64,000 bases of DNA from Branchiostoma floridae (lineage: Eukaryota; Chordata; Leptocardii; Amphioxiformes; Branchiostomatidae), in the NCBI RefSeq assembly GCF_000003815.2, contig NC_049988.1, positions 8,644,166-8,708,165 on the forward strand, written 5' to 3'. Of this stretch, positions 43,286-55,617 are shown piece by piece; positions within the stretch are counted from its first letter, which is position 1; each line of letters starts with the position of its first letter. The notes below the pieces were generated by a model. It worked only from the letters and a program-made list of their open reading frames with translations, was not told the origin of the DNA and searched no databases. A program made the position numbers and the translations under genes.

Positions 43286-43802
43286 TGCTGTGTCCCCAGG
43301 GAGCATGCTGAAGTAGAATATCTTGATATTTGTAAATATTTACAATTTGTTGCTGGTCAGGTCAAGAGTTCATGGAGTTCCTTCTTAAGTTCATACAGTT
43401 TTCTCCTCATATTCAATTACCCTAAGCTTTCAATATCTAGCATCTGTCCATTGGATAAGATTTTACTGGCGATATCTTCCGTAAGAGTGGAAAGGCTTGT
43501 GGGCAACGTCGTTGCAGATGTTTGTTGGTATGAAAGTTCTTGTTTCCCTATGTTTCCAATTCCAGCATACAATGACTTTAACATGTGATTCACACTCGCT
43601 TTACACTACAATGTACCATTTTCATTTATTTAGGGGTCTCAAGACGCGATTCCTGCTGTGCGTCTTAAGATGACATCAGATGTGGTCTCAAGACGCTCAG
43701 CGGGATTGCTTGTCAGAAGAACTGGACAGTTCTAAGACATTATAATTTTCTATCCCAACATCTACTTGAAAGTCAGCTCTGTGACCTTAATAAGCTATTA
43801 TT

Positions 43803-43898
43803 CAAGCAGAGGTTGGGTTGCAGAGATACTATAGTACTAGTAGAGTCGGGATTTTTTACTCATTACTGGCTAGCTCTGTGACCCAACCTCTGCTTGGA
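43803..43898. mobile_element. CAAGCAGAGG-type MITE, copy 2
   Basis: CAAGCAGAGGTTGGGT at the left and ACCCAACCTCTGCTTG at the right. The interior repeats the GAGATA...AGTCGGGATTTTTTACT pattern of copy 1. A half copy without a good right end is at about 49063-49110. Confidence 0.8.
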
Positions 43899-44293
43899 GA
43901 ATAATCAAAGCTAAATGTTGTCTATTTTCCAATTCCTGCTGTCTTCAAGGCACATCTCTAACAACATTCAGCAAGCAGTTCTCTGGAAAGCCTGACTGTT
44001 CTACTTCCAACATCTGCTTGGAAATATCCCTGTAAGGTGTCCCCATGTTTTCTATTTTCCAGTTCCTGCTGTCTTCAAGGCACATATCTAACAGCATGGC
44101 AGAGCAGTTACCACTAATACAAATCTACATAGGCTATAATGTAAAAATTAGCAAGTTCAGGGTGTCATAATCTCATCCGTGAACATTCCAGGTCATAAGA
44201 AGTCACCCCACACAGCAGCCCGCTATCTCAAGTGTCCAAAAGTCTAATCTTTAAACTTTCTGACCAGCGCAACTATTCCAGCGGTCAAACTTT

Positions 44294-44320
44294 GCCGCCA
44301 TCTTGCTTTTCATGACGTCA
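44294..44320. promoter_or_regulatory. YY1-type site next to palindromic CRE
   Basis: GCCGCCATCTTG at 44294-44305 matches the YY1 consensus. TGACGTCA at 44313-44320 is a perfect cAMP response element. A second perfect TGACGTCA lies at 45145-45152. This pairing is common in TATA-less promoters, but no transcript can be assigned. Confidence 0.35.
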
Positions 44321-45264
44321 TTTTTGGGACTCAGCACTTCAAAATAGGGGTCAGCACAGACCAAAAAGACGGACCAAAACCTAGTTTTTTGGCCGAATCT
44401 GAACATCTGCAACCTACACTGTCTCACCAATATGAAATGTTACTTACATTTTCCTGCTAAAAGTCGAAAATAGGCTAAAATACTGTATGGACTCGTTTTG
44501 GGCCTTCTGCGCCTGCGTCAATTAGGGTCATTGCCCAGCTACAAGCAGTTCTCTGGAAAACCCTGACTGTTCTGACCTCTTGAACCAGTGCCAGTCCAAA
44601 CAGAGTGTAAGTACAAAAGTAGACAGCTTACCGCTGGATAAGAATAGAAAAAGCGGGTAAGCTTTAATGAACACAGGAAGTCTCCACCCTACCAAACAGG
44701 ACAAAAATTGTACACGACTTGATATTAAAATCATGACATTTTTTATGTATTGTATGAAATTCTATGAATCCATTGTCAATTAATTTGTCATTGAAAAAAT
44801 GTCCCTTTGAACCACACAAACACATTTCAAAAAAGTGTTCGCCTAACCCGGAAGACAGTGACACTTTAGCTTTTGCTGGCACCCCACGGTACCATGAAAG
44901 GGGCCTGGCGTAGTCACTTCCACCGTAGGCCAGTGCTCACAAACATGCGGTCAAACGTTTCTGAACTTTGCTGTACAATGTACATGGCTATTCACCTCCC
45001 ACACTTGCGTGAGATAAAAACGGCCTTTTTTGTACTTTGTAAAAGTCAGTCAGGGTGGAGATTGTAACGTTAATCGAACACCTGCTTCTTCTAGGTACGG
45101 TGAACACTTTTTGGAACACGTTCTTTGTTTATGGACAAGCGCTGTGACGTCACGGTTTGTGATTAAAACCCCCTATGTGATGAAAGCAGTTCATGCGATT
45201 CAAAGGGGTCTTTTGAACTTGCCTTGTTACAAAATTTTAGAACAGAAATTTACAATATAACTAG

Positions 45265-45500
45265 TTAACCTTTATCCGCAGGGTAACCTATATTCGTTGT
45301 GTTTACCAACACGGTATTAAGTGATGTCAACTGGACCGACAATGGTTTCAAGTAGTAATACGTTCGACATATTGTAGTTTAAAACTATCGTCCGTCGACT
45401 TTATACCCCTAAGTACCAATTTCTGAAAGGAACGGATATAGGTTACTCCGCGAATAAAGGTGAACTAGCGTTAACCTTCAATGAAGAAACTTTTGATGAA
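45265..45500 (+). repeat. dispersed repeat D, copy 1
   Basis: GGTAACCTATATTCGTTGTG, then a GATGTCAACTGGACCGACAA-type block, TTGTAGTTTAAAAC and a GAACTAGCGTTAACCTTC-type block. A similar order is found at 52580-52800. Confidence 0.5.
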
Positions 45501-45902
45501 GGGCCTTTGTCTTCCAAAGGAACATAATAGACATCAGTAAATAATGCCTTCCCAAGAACAATAGACATGAGAGTTCATTAGACACACCATGCATCACAGA
45601 CGGTGATTCTGATTCTGATCTAAAGAACAATTTACAATCCGCGCTATTGTTGCCCTCTCGTCATAATAGACAGGCACCTTCACTGAGTCAACTTGACCTC
45701 TTGACCTCTCCCTTTTGTCTGTTTGTCTGTACACCTAATTGTAAATGTTTAATCTCTCTTTATATAGAGAGTAGTCAATGTAATACTTACGGAGTGTTTT
45801 CTCTCTTCGAAGGCATAAATCATGCATGAGTCATTTTCTATTACAACTTTACAATATTTTTGGTACCATCTGTTGGTAAATCAGGTCCTTAGTTGGTGAA
45901 AC

Positions 45903-45921
45903 CAAGGAGGTTGAAAGAGTT
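45903..45921. mobile_element. micro-palindrome family, single-arm copy (19 bp)
   Basis: CAAGGAGGTTGAAAGAGTT sits between two copies of GGTGAAAC (45895-45902 and 45922-45929). It has the left arm of the 55577 palindrome plus what may be its last two bases; the second arm is gone. Confidence 0.6.
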
Positions 45922-46310
45922 GGTGAAACAAGACAACAAAAGATGATGTACAATGAGGAGTCACTCACAGAATCAACAACAATTATCAGCTTTTGTTTCA
46001 GTAATTTGCTGTGATATCTTCCCAGCATGCAGCCCCCATTATCTACAGCGAGCTGAACAAACAGCATGAGAGGCCAAGCTGCTGACTCTAGACAAACATT
46101 TGCATGTTTTGTTCGCGAGAGGCCATGAAATTCTGTCCTGACGCTGATGCTTTCCCCCGTAGGTGTTGTACAAGATTCCAAACTGACGAGAAGCGTTCTG
46201 GAGAGGGAAGTTTGGCTGCCAGATGACCAGATATCTGTGAACAAGAACTGAAGAATCTGGGAGTTCAACTTCAAGCAAGGTATTTGTAGACATATGTTTC
46301 TTTCTTAGCC

Positions 46311-46423
46311 TGGGTACCTAGTCCTCCATATGTAGTCACCGCTGACTCAATCTTTTCTCTTGCTAACCATGGTTAGCATGTCAAGAGTTTGACATAGCAG
46401 TTACTACAGAGGATGATACCCAA
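46311..46423. mobile_element. inverted-repeat MITE, GGTACC-ended, copy 1
   Basis: TGGGTACCTAGTCCTCC at the left and GAGGATGATACCCA at the right, with a central GCTAACCATGGTTAGC palindrome and GCTGACTCAATCTTTTCTCT. The last block recurs at 63920-63940. Confidence 0.65.
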
Positions 46424-48868
46424 ACAATTTCTTTCTAGTGCTGCTACTACAGATCTACTAGTGTAAAACTAATGAAGGGTAGGACTAGGACTGCATTGTT
46501 CTTTCACTCTTCAAACTCAAAAGGTAAACTTGCAGCATTTATACAGTGCTGAGAAGCAGCACAAGAAGGAGGGTTTTCAGTTATAATTTGAAAATAAACG
46601 GTTGTCTCTCCTACTCACGGCTGTTTTCTACTACTGTACCTGTAGGTTACATTGGTGTCTTTTCTGTCGGTTGGCAGCTGTGTGTTCGAACGGTTCTTGC
46701 AGCAGTAAATTAGACATTAAACTTGACTTCCTTTCCATGCTTTGATAACTTTGCAAGACACTGTTATTTCTATACAGGCTGCATACTGGTATGAGAAAAT
46801 ATAATTGGCAAGACATTACTTCAAACCTTTTACAAATAATCAACATCTTGCATGTAAAATGCCTCGTTCTATTACAAGCGAGCGTAATAGTGATATCACC
46901 TGTACCTTTCCCCACTTCACTGGAATGAAGGACTCCTTTGTAACATCCGCATACCTGTCACAAGTCAACATGCTCTACACCATTGTCCATTGTGGCCACC
47001 TTGACTTACTGTGTTTTCAAGCAACGTTGTTGAAACGAGGGCGAAATGTTTGGAAACTCTGCTAGCTTTGAAATGGAGCCATTCGGCAAAGGAAACTGCC
47101 TGAATACAAAGAACAACCTTCTCAGTTCAGCTTTTAACTTGACTGGTTTACATTAAGTGGTGCAACTCTAAATTGGAAAGGCAAAGAGTCAATATCAATT
47201 GAGCAAGGCTTAAATGTTTATATTGTTCCTGTCTTGTGACATGGTTTCTGAATTGGATTATAAAAGGTTCAGTGAGAGTTTTTCTGTGTACCTGTAGCTT
47301 GCTCCTTTATTAGTAATGTTGAACACCCCCAAATTTTTGTCAGGATGTCCCTTTTGACAGGACATGGCGGTAGTGTCACTTCTACAAGTGTCTGTTCCAA
47401 CATGACATTCTAAGCCAATTGAAGGCTAGTAGGCAGAGCCATTGATTACAGACAAATTTTCTATTGTATGCTGTAGGCCTGTCTGTGTCACACCAGAATT
47501 CCAGACATCATTCTACTGTTCTGAGTTACAGTGAACCCAAATCTTGTTTTAATCACCAAGGATTAGTGTTAAGTAATCCCTTTGCAAAGCTGATCCCCCA
47601 TCGATGGCTCCCTGAAGCGAGTCCTTTGTTCTGTTACGAGGAGTTTCTATAAACTCTGACGTGCAGTTTTCTGCAAGTAGCCCTTTCAAACAGTTCAGTG
47701 AAAGGTGTCTGACGTTGAGGAAAATATTAGCCGTCCACAGTTGTAGGCTGGCTAGTCGGACATAATACCGCTCAAATCAGGCAACGCCAATTAATAAATT
47801 GTGTAAATTTTCTTGGTGTTGACGGCATTCATTTCCAGCCCACCGTAGCCACTAAACCAGCACTCGCACAAGGGAGGATGAATTTCTCATTTAGGTAGAA
47901 CAAACACGAGTCGGTGACAAGATTTGCGCAGCAGACGGGTCTCACGGCAACTGGCTGTTTGTCGTCAGGATTAAGGTTGGGGCGCCATTGTTCGGCGCGG
48001 ATGACGGGGATTGATAGGGGCTTGTCAGGTGGGCCGTTTGCAGGTGGACAACTCGTTTACCTGGGCAGAAGTACTCTTACCTGCGGAGGGTTGGGTTGTA
48101 TAGCGGTGCCTCTCCTGGCCTTGATCGTGACAACCCAAGCATATCATAAGGTAGGGAAGTCTGGCAAGTGCTCTTGAACTTATGAGACTGTATTGTTAGA
48201 TTGAGCATTATGTGCAGGCATGGATTTTTCGTTGCAGACCATAAAGTACCAAGTGTACTACGGTCTCCGGCTACTGCCAAACATTACCTGAAATGCATTG
48301 TAGTCTAAAAGGTTTAAATACAAGTTAGTTCTAATGTTGTCCTTTTGTTGATGGTTTTTCAGATGTAACGTTTAGTACGTATCATTACTTAAATCAGTTG
48401 ACAAACAGTATTTTGTGGCTGTAATGCGGTTTATGTTGTTGTTTGTTGATCTTGTCTTGGGGAGGGGCTAGAGTCAAGACAGTCAACATTTTCCTTGGAG
48501 TATTCACCATATCTTTATTGTCCAATATTCAGCTTGATGCCAACTCACAGCTCACAAAAATGTGTTGTTGCAGTGTTTAGCTTGTGTGCTGTACTGCTCT
48601 GTACTTACTTCTCTGGCTGCCCTTGACACATTAATCCTCAGAATTTTTGACCTACTTGTTAGAATAGAAGGACTTTGGCAATGACATATAAACAATGTCC
48701 TCTAAACTGGGTTCTGAAGAGTATGGCCCTTTACATGAAAGGCCCTCATAGTATATAGGAAAGCTATAGAACATGGGGTCCTTGCAGCATGTCCTCTTAC
48801 CTTCTTCGTATACATGTAAGCCTGTGGTAATCTCCTTAGTGTCATGTTAGCTGATATTTGAAACAGAC
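46424..48868. other. non-genic stretch
   Basis: No gene is recognised. 47914-48177 is an open, GC-rich 87-codon frame running past a GTAGGG donor at about 48150. Without a homolog or partner exon it is not called. It could be a conserved non-coding element. Confidence 0.35.
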
Positions 48869-48905
48869 CAAGGAGGTTGAAAGAGGGACCTCTTTCAACC
48901 TCCTT
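48869..48905. mobile_element. micro-palindrome family, 37-bp copy
   Basis: Arms CAAGGAGGTTGAAAGAGG and CCTCTTTCAACCTCCTT, flanked by AAACAGAC (48861-48868) and GAACAGAC (48906-48913), an 8-bp duplication with one mismatch. Confidence 0.75.
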
Positions 48906-49139
48906 GAACAGACTAAGGCTTATTTGGGGGATTACAAGTGTGCTGGTTGTAAGAACAAGAGGGATCAGGGCGATTCGGCCCTTTACCAATTTGGCCCGGT
49001 TACCTCCACACAACACACCCTGGTCAACTCTGCCAAACACCCTGGTCAACAAGTATTCTTCAAGCAGAGGTTGGGTTGGGGGGTAGTAGTGGCAGGGATT
49101 TCTTACCAGTATATAATACCACTCCCTCACTTCAGGAGA

Positions 49140-51150
49140 ATAGTCAACAAATTAATTGCAGAAGCATCTGACATCTAGAAAAAGCTATATGTAATTGCAA
49201 AGTAATTAGAAACCAAGATATCGGTCAGATTTCAAATGTTTTAGTCTCCAAACCATTTGAAAATGTGCTTTAGATCTCAATAATATTCAACCCGTCCAAT
49301 GTTAGTTTTTTTTAGAGCCAGGCTGTTTCATAAAGTCTTCGGTGATCCTTCAAAATGTCTGAAAATTGAGGCTAGAAATAACGACATCTGAACACCTGGC
49401 AAGAGACACCGAAGGAGCAAAAGCCATAGAAACAGGTTCATTTTGCTTTCTTAACAAACAGAATTATCAACTGCCAAGGGTTCATTTACAGCCGTTTTAA
49501 ATCATTTAATGCAATAAAGCGTATCTTCAGTTGACCTACATGCGCTGAAGCTTGGCTGGAGGTTTTGCAAATATTGCCTTGTTGATATTATCTCTGTTGC
49601 TGACTGGACTGTACTTCAAGGCTGTGGGGTAACCGTGTTTGTCGCTCTATTGGGTTGTATTTTATGGCATGTGTTTGCAATGGCATTCCACGGAAGTCAG
49701 GTTAATTGTATAATGTGTACTTACAGGTGGCATAGCAAGAGGAACTTAACTCTCAACTTTTATACCGGTTGTCTTCGTATGACAAGGAGAATAGGTTCCT
49801 TTGTGCTTGCCTTGTCATACAGAAGTTTGCCCGCATCAGGCCCCTATTCTAGTGGTCGCATTTGTTTGTACACGGAGTCCGAGATATGACCCGACAAATA
49901 CATCCCCCGGATACCTACCTTTATCAAGGAACGAGTTCCAATCTTGACGCCGTGTCACCACAGTATTGATCGTATCGCATACCGAGCGCGCAACGGTAAA
50001 CTTCTCGCCAGCGATCACAATATACATGTGTACACGAGCAGCCCAGGGTCAAGATTGATGGCGAGTGGGAAAAAGTGGCCTGTTGGTGAAACAAAGGGTG
50101 AGCAAGTGCTGAGTAAAAAAAACATGGCATCCATCATCATTAGCACGACGTTTGCCATGGCGATTGTCGCTGAAAAAAGTTATGAACAGCCTTTATATCT
50201 GGGCCTCCTCTTTCCGGAGTCATTTGGAAGGACATAATTGCTGTGAACCTTCAGATAACATTCTTGTCTTTAAGTAGGCACATTTTTGAAGGAATGGGTC
50301 TTTCTTCCGCTGCTCATTCTGTGCCCGTCAGTGGAATAAAGAGCTGCACCTGCTTTAGGTAATTTGTTCAGAGGGTGTTTAGGAGCACTTCATTGTAAAG
50401 GCGGTACACAATAATGTCTGGTAGAAAAGGAAGCCAGTCGACAAGAGTAGCCCCTTTGTTGCATAAGTGTGTGTAATAGGTGTCTGCCCTGTTTTTGTAT
50501 ATGTAGCAGCAATTAAGCAGCGGTAGGTAGGTACGTGATGGAGTAGAGATAGTGTGAAGGTCAACTGGAGGTCAACACCTACAGCGGGTAGGTTAACCGT
50601 TAAGGGGTCTGTATGGAGGACCCGATTGCACCAAACAAGGGAAGAATATCTACACTTTTTACTCAGAACTTTCCCTATGCTACATTTGTATGTGCCAAGT
50701 TTGTTTACAAGGTTTTACAGAATGCAGCGCTGCACTGCTACGTATCCAGTAATTGTTTTGGTATTTTTGTTACTTACAAGATAGAACATCCAGAAAATCA
50801 GCTATACCGTGGTACACAATACGAAAACAGTTCAGTACTTGAGTCTTCTCACAAAATGTATGGTCTAATATCCTGGTCAACTTGGCCAGAGTTTAAATAG
50901 GATGTTAGCAAGCTGGTCTGATTAGCCATGGGCCCAGTTGTTAAAGGGCTAAAGCGTCCGATATCAAAAGTAAGAACACTGCCCAGAGCCTATATAGGCT
51001 AAGCTGAGCTGTGGTTCTGCAGTGGTTAATGGGACAGGCTCCTGTTTACCAGAGCTGCTGTGGGTCAGCAACGATGAAAGGAAAGTTTTCAACAGGACTG
51101 ATCTTAGACCACTAGCAGTGATAGACAAGAAGCATTATATATCATTACCT
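49140..51150. other. non-genic stretch
   Basis: No gene is supported. 49940-50240 has open frames on both strands and less AT-rich sequence but no domain, and could be regulatory. Confidence 0.35.
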
Positions 51151-51152
51151 GT

Positions 51153-51259
51153 AATCTCCAAGCAGATATTGCAGTGGACAATGACACTCCTTTGCCGACT
51201 AAACTCCTTCCCCAGTTAATGATACTATCTTATGCCACTGCAAGATCTGCTTGGAGATT
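51153..51259. mobile_element. AATCTCCAAGCAGAT-type MITE with 10-bp target duplication
   Basis: AATCTCCAAGCAGAT (51153-51167) and its inverse (51245-51259). CATTACCTGT stands right before the left end and one base after the right end. The 9-10-bp duplication fits a MULE-like mechanism. Confidence 0.8.
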
Positions 51260-51479
51260 GCATTACCTGTTCCTCATTCACATACTTCATGGGCAAAGCA
51301 ATCTTCAATTTGAAGCAAAGTATGAAGTCAGGTTACCTGGTAACACATTAATACTGCATCCTCTGAAGACCCCTTATATTCTATCTCAACTCTCTCGAGT
51401 ATCATGTACTCTTTTTAGTTGTTTTTTTCTGCCATATGCTTGCACTGCAAGTTGCAGGTTTATCTTTTATGTTTGGATT

Positions 51480-54100
51480 TAGCTAAGGTTATTCCACTGA
51501 CAAATCTCTAACTTTCTAACATTATGTCATGAAAATATTGTACATCCATACCTCAATCCACAGATACGACTGATTTTTTCATTCTTCTCATCTCCAAACA
51601 ATTCCGTTATCCGATGTAATGTATTAGGAAACCACATGGCATGTTTCAAGGTTGTTGTTGCCTCTAGCGTTACAGTATTTCAATGTGCAAGCATTTATTT
51701 GGCTGTAGTGTGAATCATCATTACCGATAGGAGACCTTCAGTGCTCTATGCACACACTACAGGGTAGATTAGCCAAATCAGCCCTGACAGACACCTTGGA
51801 ACAACACATTAGTCTGTGTTCTTATACTTATATTCTCAAGTACTGGAAAATACATTGTTTGAGCTAGCTTGTAAACACTGTTTTTTTGTTTTAAAAAGGT
51901 TTTGAGGGAAGGCCAAAAAACACACTATTAATTTAAACTGTGAAATCAATCTAAAATCAAATTTAACATGCATTGGCATAATACCGGTAGTAAGACTTAT
52001 ACCGGTAGATTAAAAATACTGGAACTTAAAGAGATCTACACATGCAACAATAGTTATTTCTGAGCTGTGCACACTTCAGACATCTAGGTGTCCAATACAC
52101 CATTTACAAAGCATCAATAACAATGCATTCGAATAGTCTCTACCAGACTCCGAATCGCTGGAAAATCGTAGAAATGGAACAAACTGAAGCAGACTGATTT
52201 TTATCCTTCGAGTGAAGGCCGAAGAGGCAAACAGGTCTTTGATTCGATCTTTACTTGCATGTTTGTCAGCAGTTGTGCTGTTATCGTGGGTGTATCAGTG
52301 AGTTGACCTTGCATGGACGATTTGGAGAGAACAGTCAGGCTGCAGTAGTGCAAGTAGTAGAAGTGAAGAAGGCATTGTCAGCACCATGGACAGGCACTCT
52401 AACCTTGACATGGTTATGCATGGTACAGTTTTTGGAGACCAACCTTTGATATGTATTACTATCACCTTGAGCGGTTTCTTCTGGACTTTATTAACACAAA
52501 AAGTGATTGAAAAAACCTATGAGGACATTGTCAATTGCTGCTGCTGTTTCTGTGGAAAACACTGCCAACAATTAACACTAGTTCACCTGTATCCATGAGG
52601 TAACCTGTATCCATTGTTTTTTGACAATACTAGTATTTAGGGATGTCAAGTCGACGGATAATGGTGTAGAATTGCAATATTTTGTGTTAGATAAAGTGTA
52701 TAAAGTTGAACTAGCATTACTTTTGCTTTAGTTCAACTTTGTCCAAAAATGTCGAAGAACCAAGGACCTTCATTGACATGATCTTTTCAAGACAGCCAAG
52801 TTTTCATCAGTTTTTTGTATACCCAGTAAAAAGATAGCGGCTCACTTTTCAATTCATCATTCATTTATCTAGCCTCTGATTCCTACCATCTTCTATTGTT
52901 CCGGTATCCGATATCTTCCTTTTCAACTGGAAGAAAGCCTGAATGTTTTGAAAAGACGGAGGCTTTCTAAGTTTTCCTTTTCTAAACGTATCATCTTTGC
53001 TTTTGTTCCTGAAAATCCAGTATTTCTTTTTACAGAAATGTAACACCATGCCCTCCTTCTGTGAATGAAATATTCCCTCAACAGCCATATCACATATCAA
53101 CAGTACACTGTTACATGTAGTTTCTGTAGTCTTGCATCTCATCAGGTATAAGGCACCCTAATCCTTTGTTGATAATGCAGTAGAAAGAACAAGTTTCCGG
53201 AGATTGACAGCAAGTCGCATGGCATAAGGCACTGTCATTCTTTCTCAGGAAATCCGATTATACTAAAGCAAGTTTGTTACTACAATCAGCATGCCTTTAA
53301 CTGGTGTAAGTAGTGTTCCAAGTTAAACTAATAAAGGCACTAGTTCAGAATCATTTGCCTTTTTCTTGTACTCAATATGGTTATGTAGCAATTATCTGGT
53401 TGTCTTTTGTTCTTTTGTAAGCTGAATTTTGATATTAATGGACTATATTCCTTTCAGCCATTTGTTTTGTTGGAAAAAAGGAAAGGGTGATAGTCAACCA
53501 GGGCAGTATCTAGGATCTGTCCATTCATTCTGAACAGAAATTTTCTCCTTTTGGGGTTCAGGGGACGATATTTAACACCATCCTCCCAAAGCTCTGAACT
53601 TTAAGACAAAAAAATATAAAAATGTTGAAGCTTTAAGGACTAAAATTAAAAACATGGGCTCCCAAACAATAAGTGGGACAAGCTGCATACAAACCTGTAC
53701 TTTTGGTCAGTATTCTACTGTTTCTGCTGCTGATGTACTATTATGACAAGTTTGCGCTGGTTTCCATGGCGAGTATGAAAACACGACTCCACTGATGACC
53801 AGTCGTGTCGCCTGGAAGAGGCAATCCACCCGTTAGAGCACGGGCACTGGCGACGCACAATGTCTCCGAGTTAGAATCAAGAAGATTCTTATCTTCCCTA
53901 CATCCTGAAAGAAGCATCCTCCACACTTTATAAAGTGGATCGTGTCTCCTTGATTTGATTGGATTTTGTAGTTTCTATCAATGTTTATAAAAACAAAACT
54001 GCCTTTTTTTCTACTCCAGTTGTTGCTCCCTTTGTTTAGAATATTGGATTAATCAATGTGTGCAACGAAACCTTTAACTTTTGTTTTAGGTGTTGATTGG
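51480..54100. other. non-genic stretch
   Basis: No gene is recognised. About 52136-52195 begins TAGTCTCTACCAGACTCC, a solitary relative of the 57125 element tip. A second copy of dispersed repeat D lies at about 52580-52800. Confidence 0.4.
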
Positions 54101-54490
54101 GATTAACATGAAATGCTCTTATCCCCTATCAAGCCGTGGATAATCTCGTATGTTCTTTGAATGAGGAAGAGTGTTCGGAAATGTCCGATTCCACGGGCCG
54201 GCTGGTGCACTCATGTAGCGGTTTCCCTCCACCACTCGACCATAAGTCAATATTTTTCTTTTCAGGAGCCGAGCCCACTTGTCTCAGCATTCCTCTGTCA
54301 GAAGGACCCACAAAGACAAAAGGTGATCGGATTTCCCGCGTTGGAGAGGGCATTCACCGAAGGTTCCACGTGAAAGATTACACGGCAGAACTATCCATTG
54401 TGACCCTCGGCACCCAGCTGTGATAACGGAAAAGGACCCTTGTTGTCGACTACTGGCGGGGGACCCTGCCATATTTTCCACAGGTAAATA
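54100..54490. other. open, less AT-rich segment, possibly regulatory
   Basis: It has open frames on both strands and a CCACAG/GTAAAT donor-like site near 54481-54486, but no protein motif. GGGATTAACATG and GTGGATAATC are homeobox (Otx-like) core sites. Exon or enhancer cannot be decided from sequence. Confidence 0.25.
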
Positions 54491-55047
54491 CACCTGTACA
54501 TCATATTTTCTCTTCCCTCTTTCAAACAACTCCACTTAAAGTTTACACCTTGTTAATGTCCTGTTAAACTTTTCTATCCTTTCCTCAAATTCCCAAATAC
54601 CCAAGAATGTTTCAGTACTTAGTGTATCTGTTCAGGAACACACCTCTGTAAGATATTGCCACCGCCAAATTTGGTATATCCCAACAACATACAAGGCCTG
54701 GTGTAAGAGCACTTATTTTCATTCCGAGAAGGGCAAAGGTAGATCGCAGGTAAGGTAGGCTTTACTTAATCTTACTTTCTTCTCAACTAAATCTCTTCTT
54801 CCAATATCCATCTAGTTTCTATCATTGCAAGTCATTTCTGATTATGAAGTATTCAAGTTACATGCACAACATACATTACTAGTGTAATGTGTCACTAGTA
54901 ATATGTCTCTGCAGGAGTGCATAGGTCTATTTGAACACAAAAACATGGTACTTCACAGTCAAGTTCTCTACCTGGCAGAACTCTTCAATAGCTTCAAAGT
55001 GTTGGGCTTATGTAAGTGTTAACGGACTGTAAGTTAGTCAACAGTAG

Positions 55048-55440
55048 GAAAGGCCTCATCCTCCTAACGCCCGGTCCCCAACGGCACTACCTTATGGGGC
55101 CCTGCTGTCCCAGGGCCTACCTACGGGTATTATGATTGTCGCCACAAACAAGCTGTCAACCAATCAGAGAACAGGCCTTCCTTGGGCTTCATTTTGTCGG
55201 AAGCTGTCTCGCAAAGGCCGCTGGGAAGCTATCAGCCAATCATGTTACGTATTACCATGACTTTGTTTGCTCACCATGCCAACGCCCGATCCCCAACGGC
55301 TGACTGCCCATATAAGGGCAAGCTCATTAATATGTAATAAGTAGGGCGGGTAATACCGCCGGCAAAAGGGAAGGAAAGCAGAGTACAGTCAGGAATAAAT
55401 GACTGACGGTACTCTGCTGTAGGAGAATGGAAAGGCCTAC
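55048..55440. promoter_or_regulatory. candidate CCAAT/CArG cluster or repeat
   Basis: CCAAT at 55160-55164 and 55236-55240 and an exact CArG box CCATATAAGG at 55308-55317. AACGCCCG-G/A-TCCCCAACGGC occurs at 55066-55085 and 55281-55300. GGAAAGGCCT at both edges suggests a repeat element may underlie it. No TSS can be placed. Confidence 0.3.
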
Positions 55441-55576
55441 ACTGTAGAGTTACACCATCTTGGAATTTTTAAAGATCCTAATGACACTTCTTTGGCTAGG
55501 GGTGTATAACCTGGGCGCCAGACATTGGCACTCGGAGGAAAACACTAATAGTTTCCCTCCATGGAATCGGTTTAAG

Positions 55577-55617
55577 CAAGGAGGTTGAAAGAGGGAATTC
55601 CCTCTTTCAACCTCCTT
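55577..55617. mobile_element. micro-palindrome family, full 41-bp copy
   Basis: A perfect palindrome, arms CAAGGAGGTTGAAAGAGGGA meeting at a central GAATTC, sits between exact GGTTTAAG copies (55569-55576 and 55618-55625). An 8-bp duplication and a CA-starting end suggest hAT-type insertion. Confidence 0.8.

Noticed and set aside
45849-46274. 141-codon minus-strand gene
   Set aside because: No recognisable motif; part of the frame contains the 19-bp micro-palindrome insertion, and an alternative frame is open as well.
47914-48177. 87-codon GC-rich first exon
   Set aside because: There is a donor-like site near the end but no homolog, promoter or downstream exon.
48702-49130. 142-codon minus-strand gene
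   Set aside because: The frame runs through the 37-bp palindrome and a MITE half copy, so it is a chance frame.
54136-54423. 95-codon exon
   Set aside because: It is open on both strands and has no domain; kept only as a possible regulatory segment.
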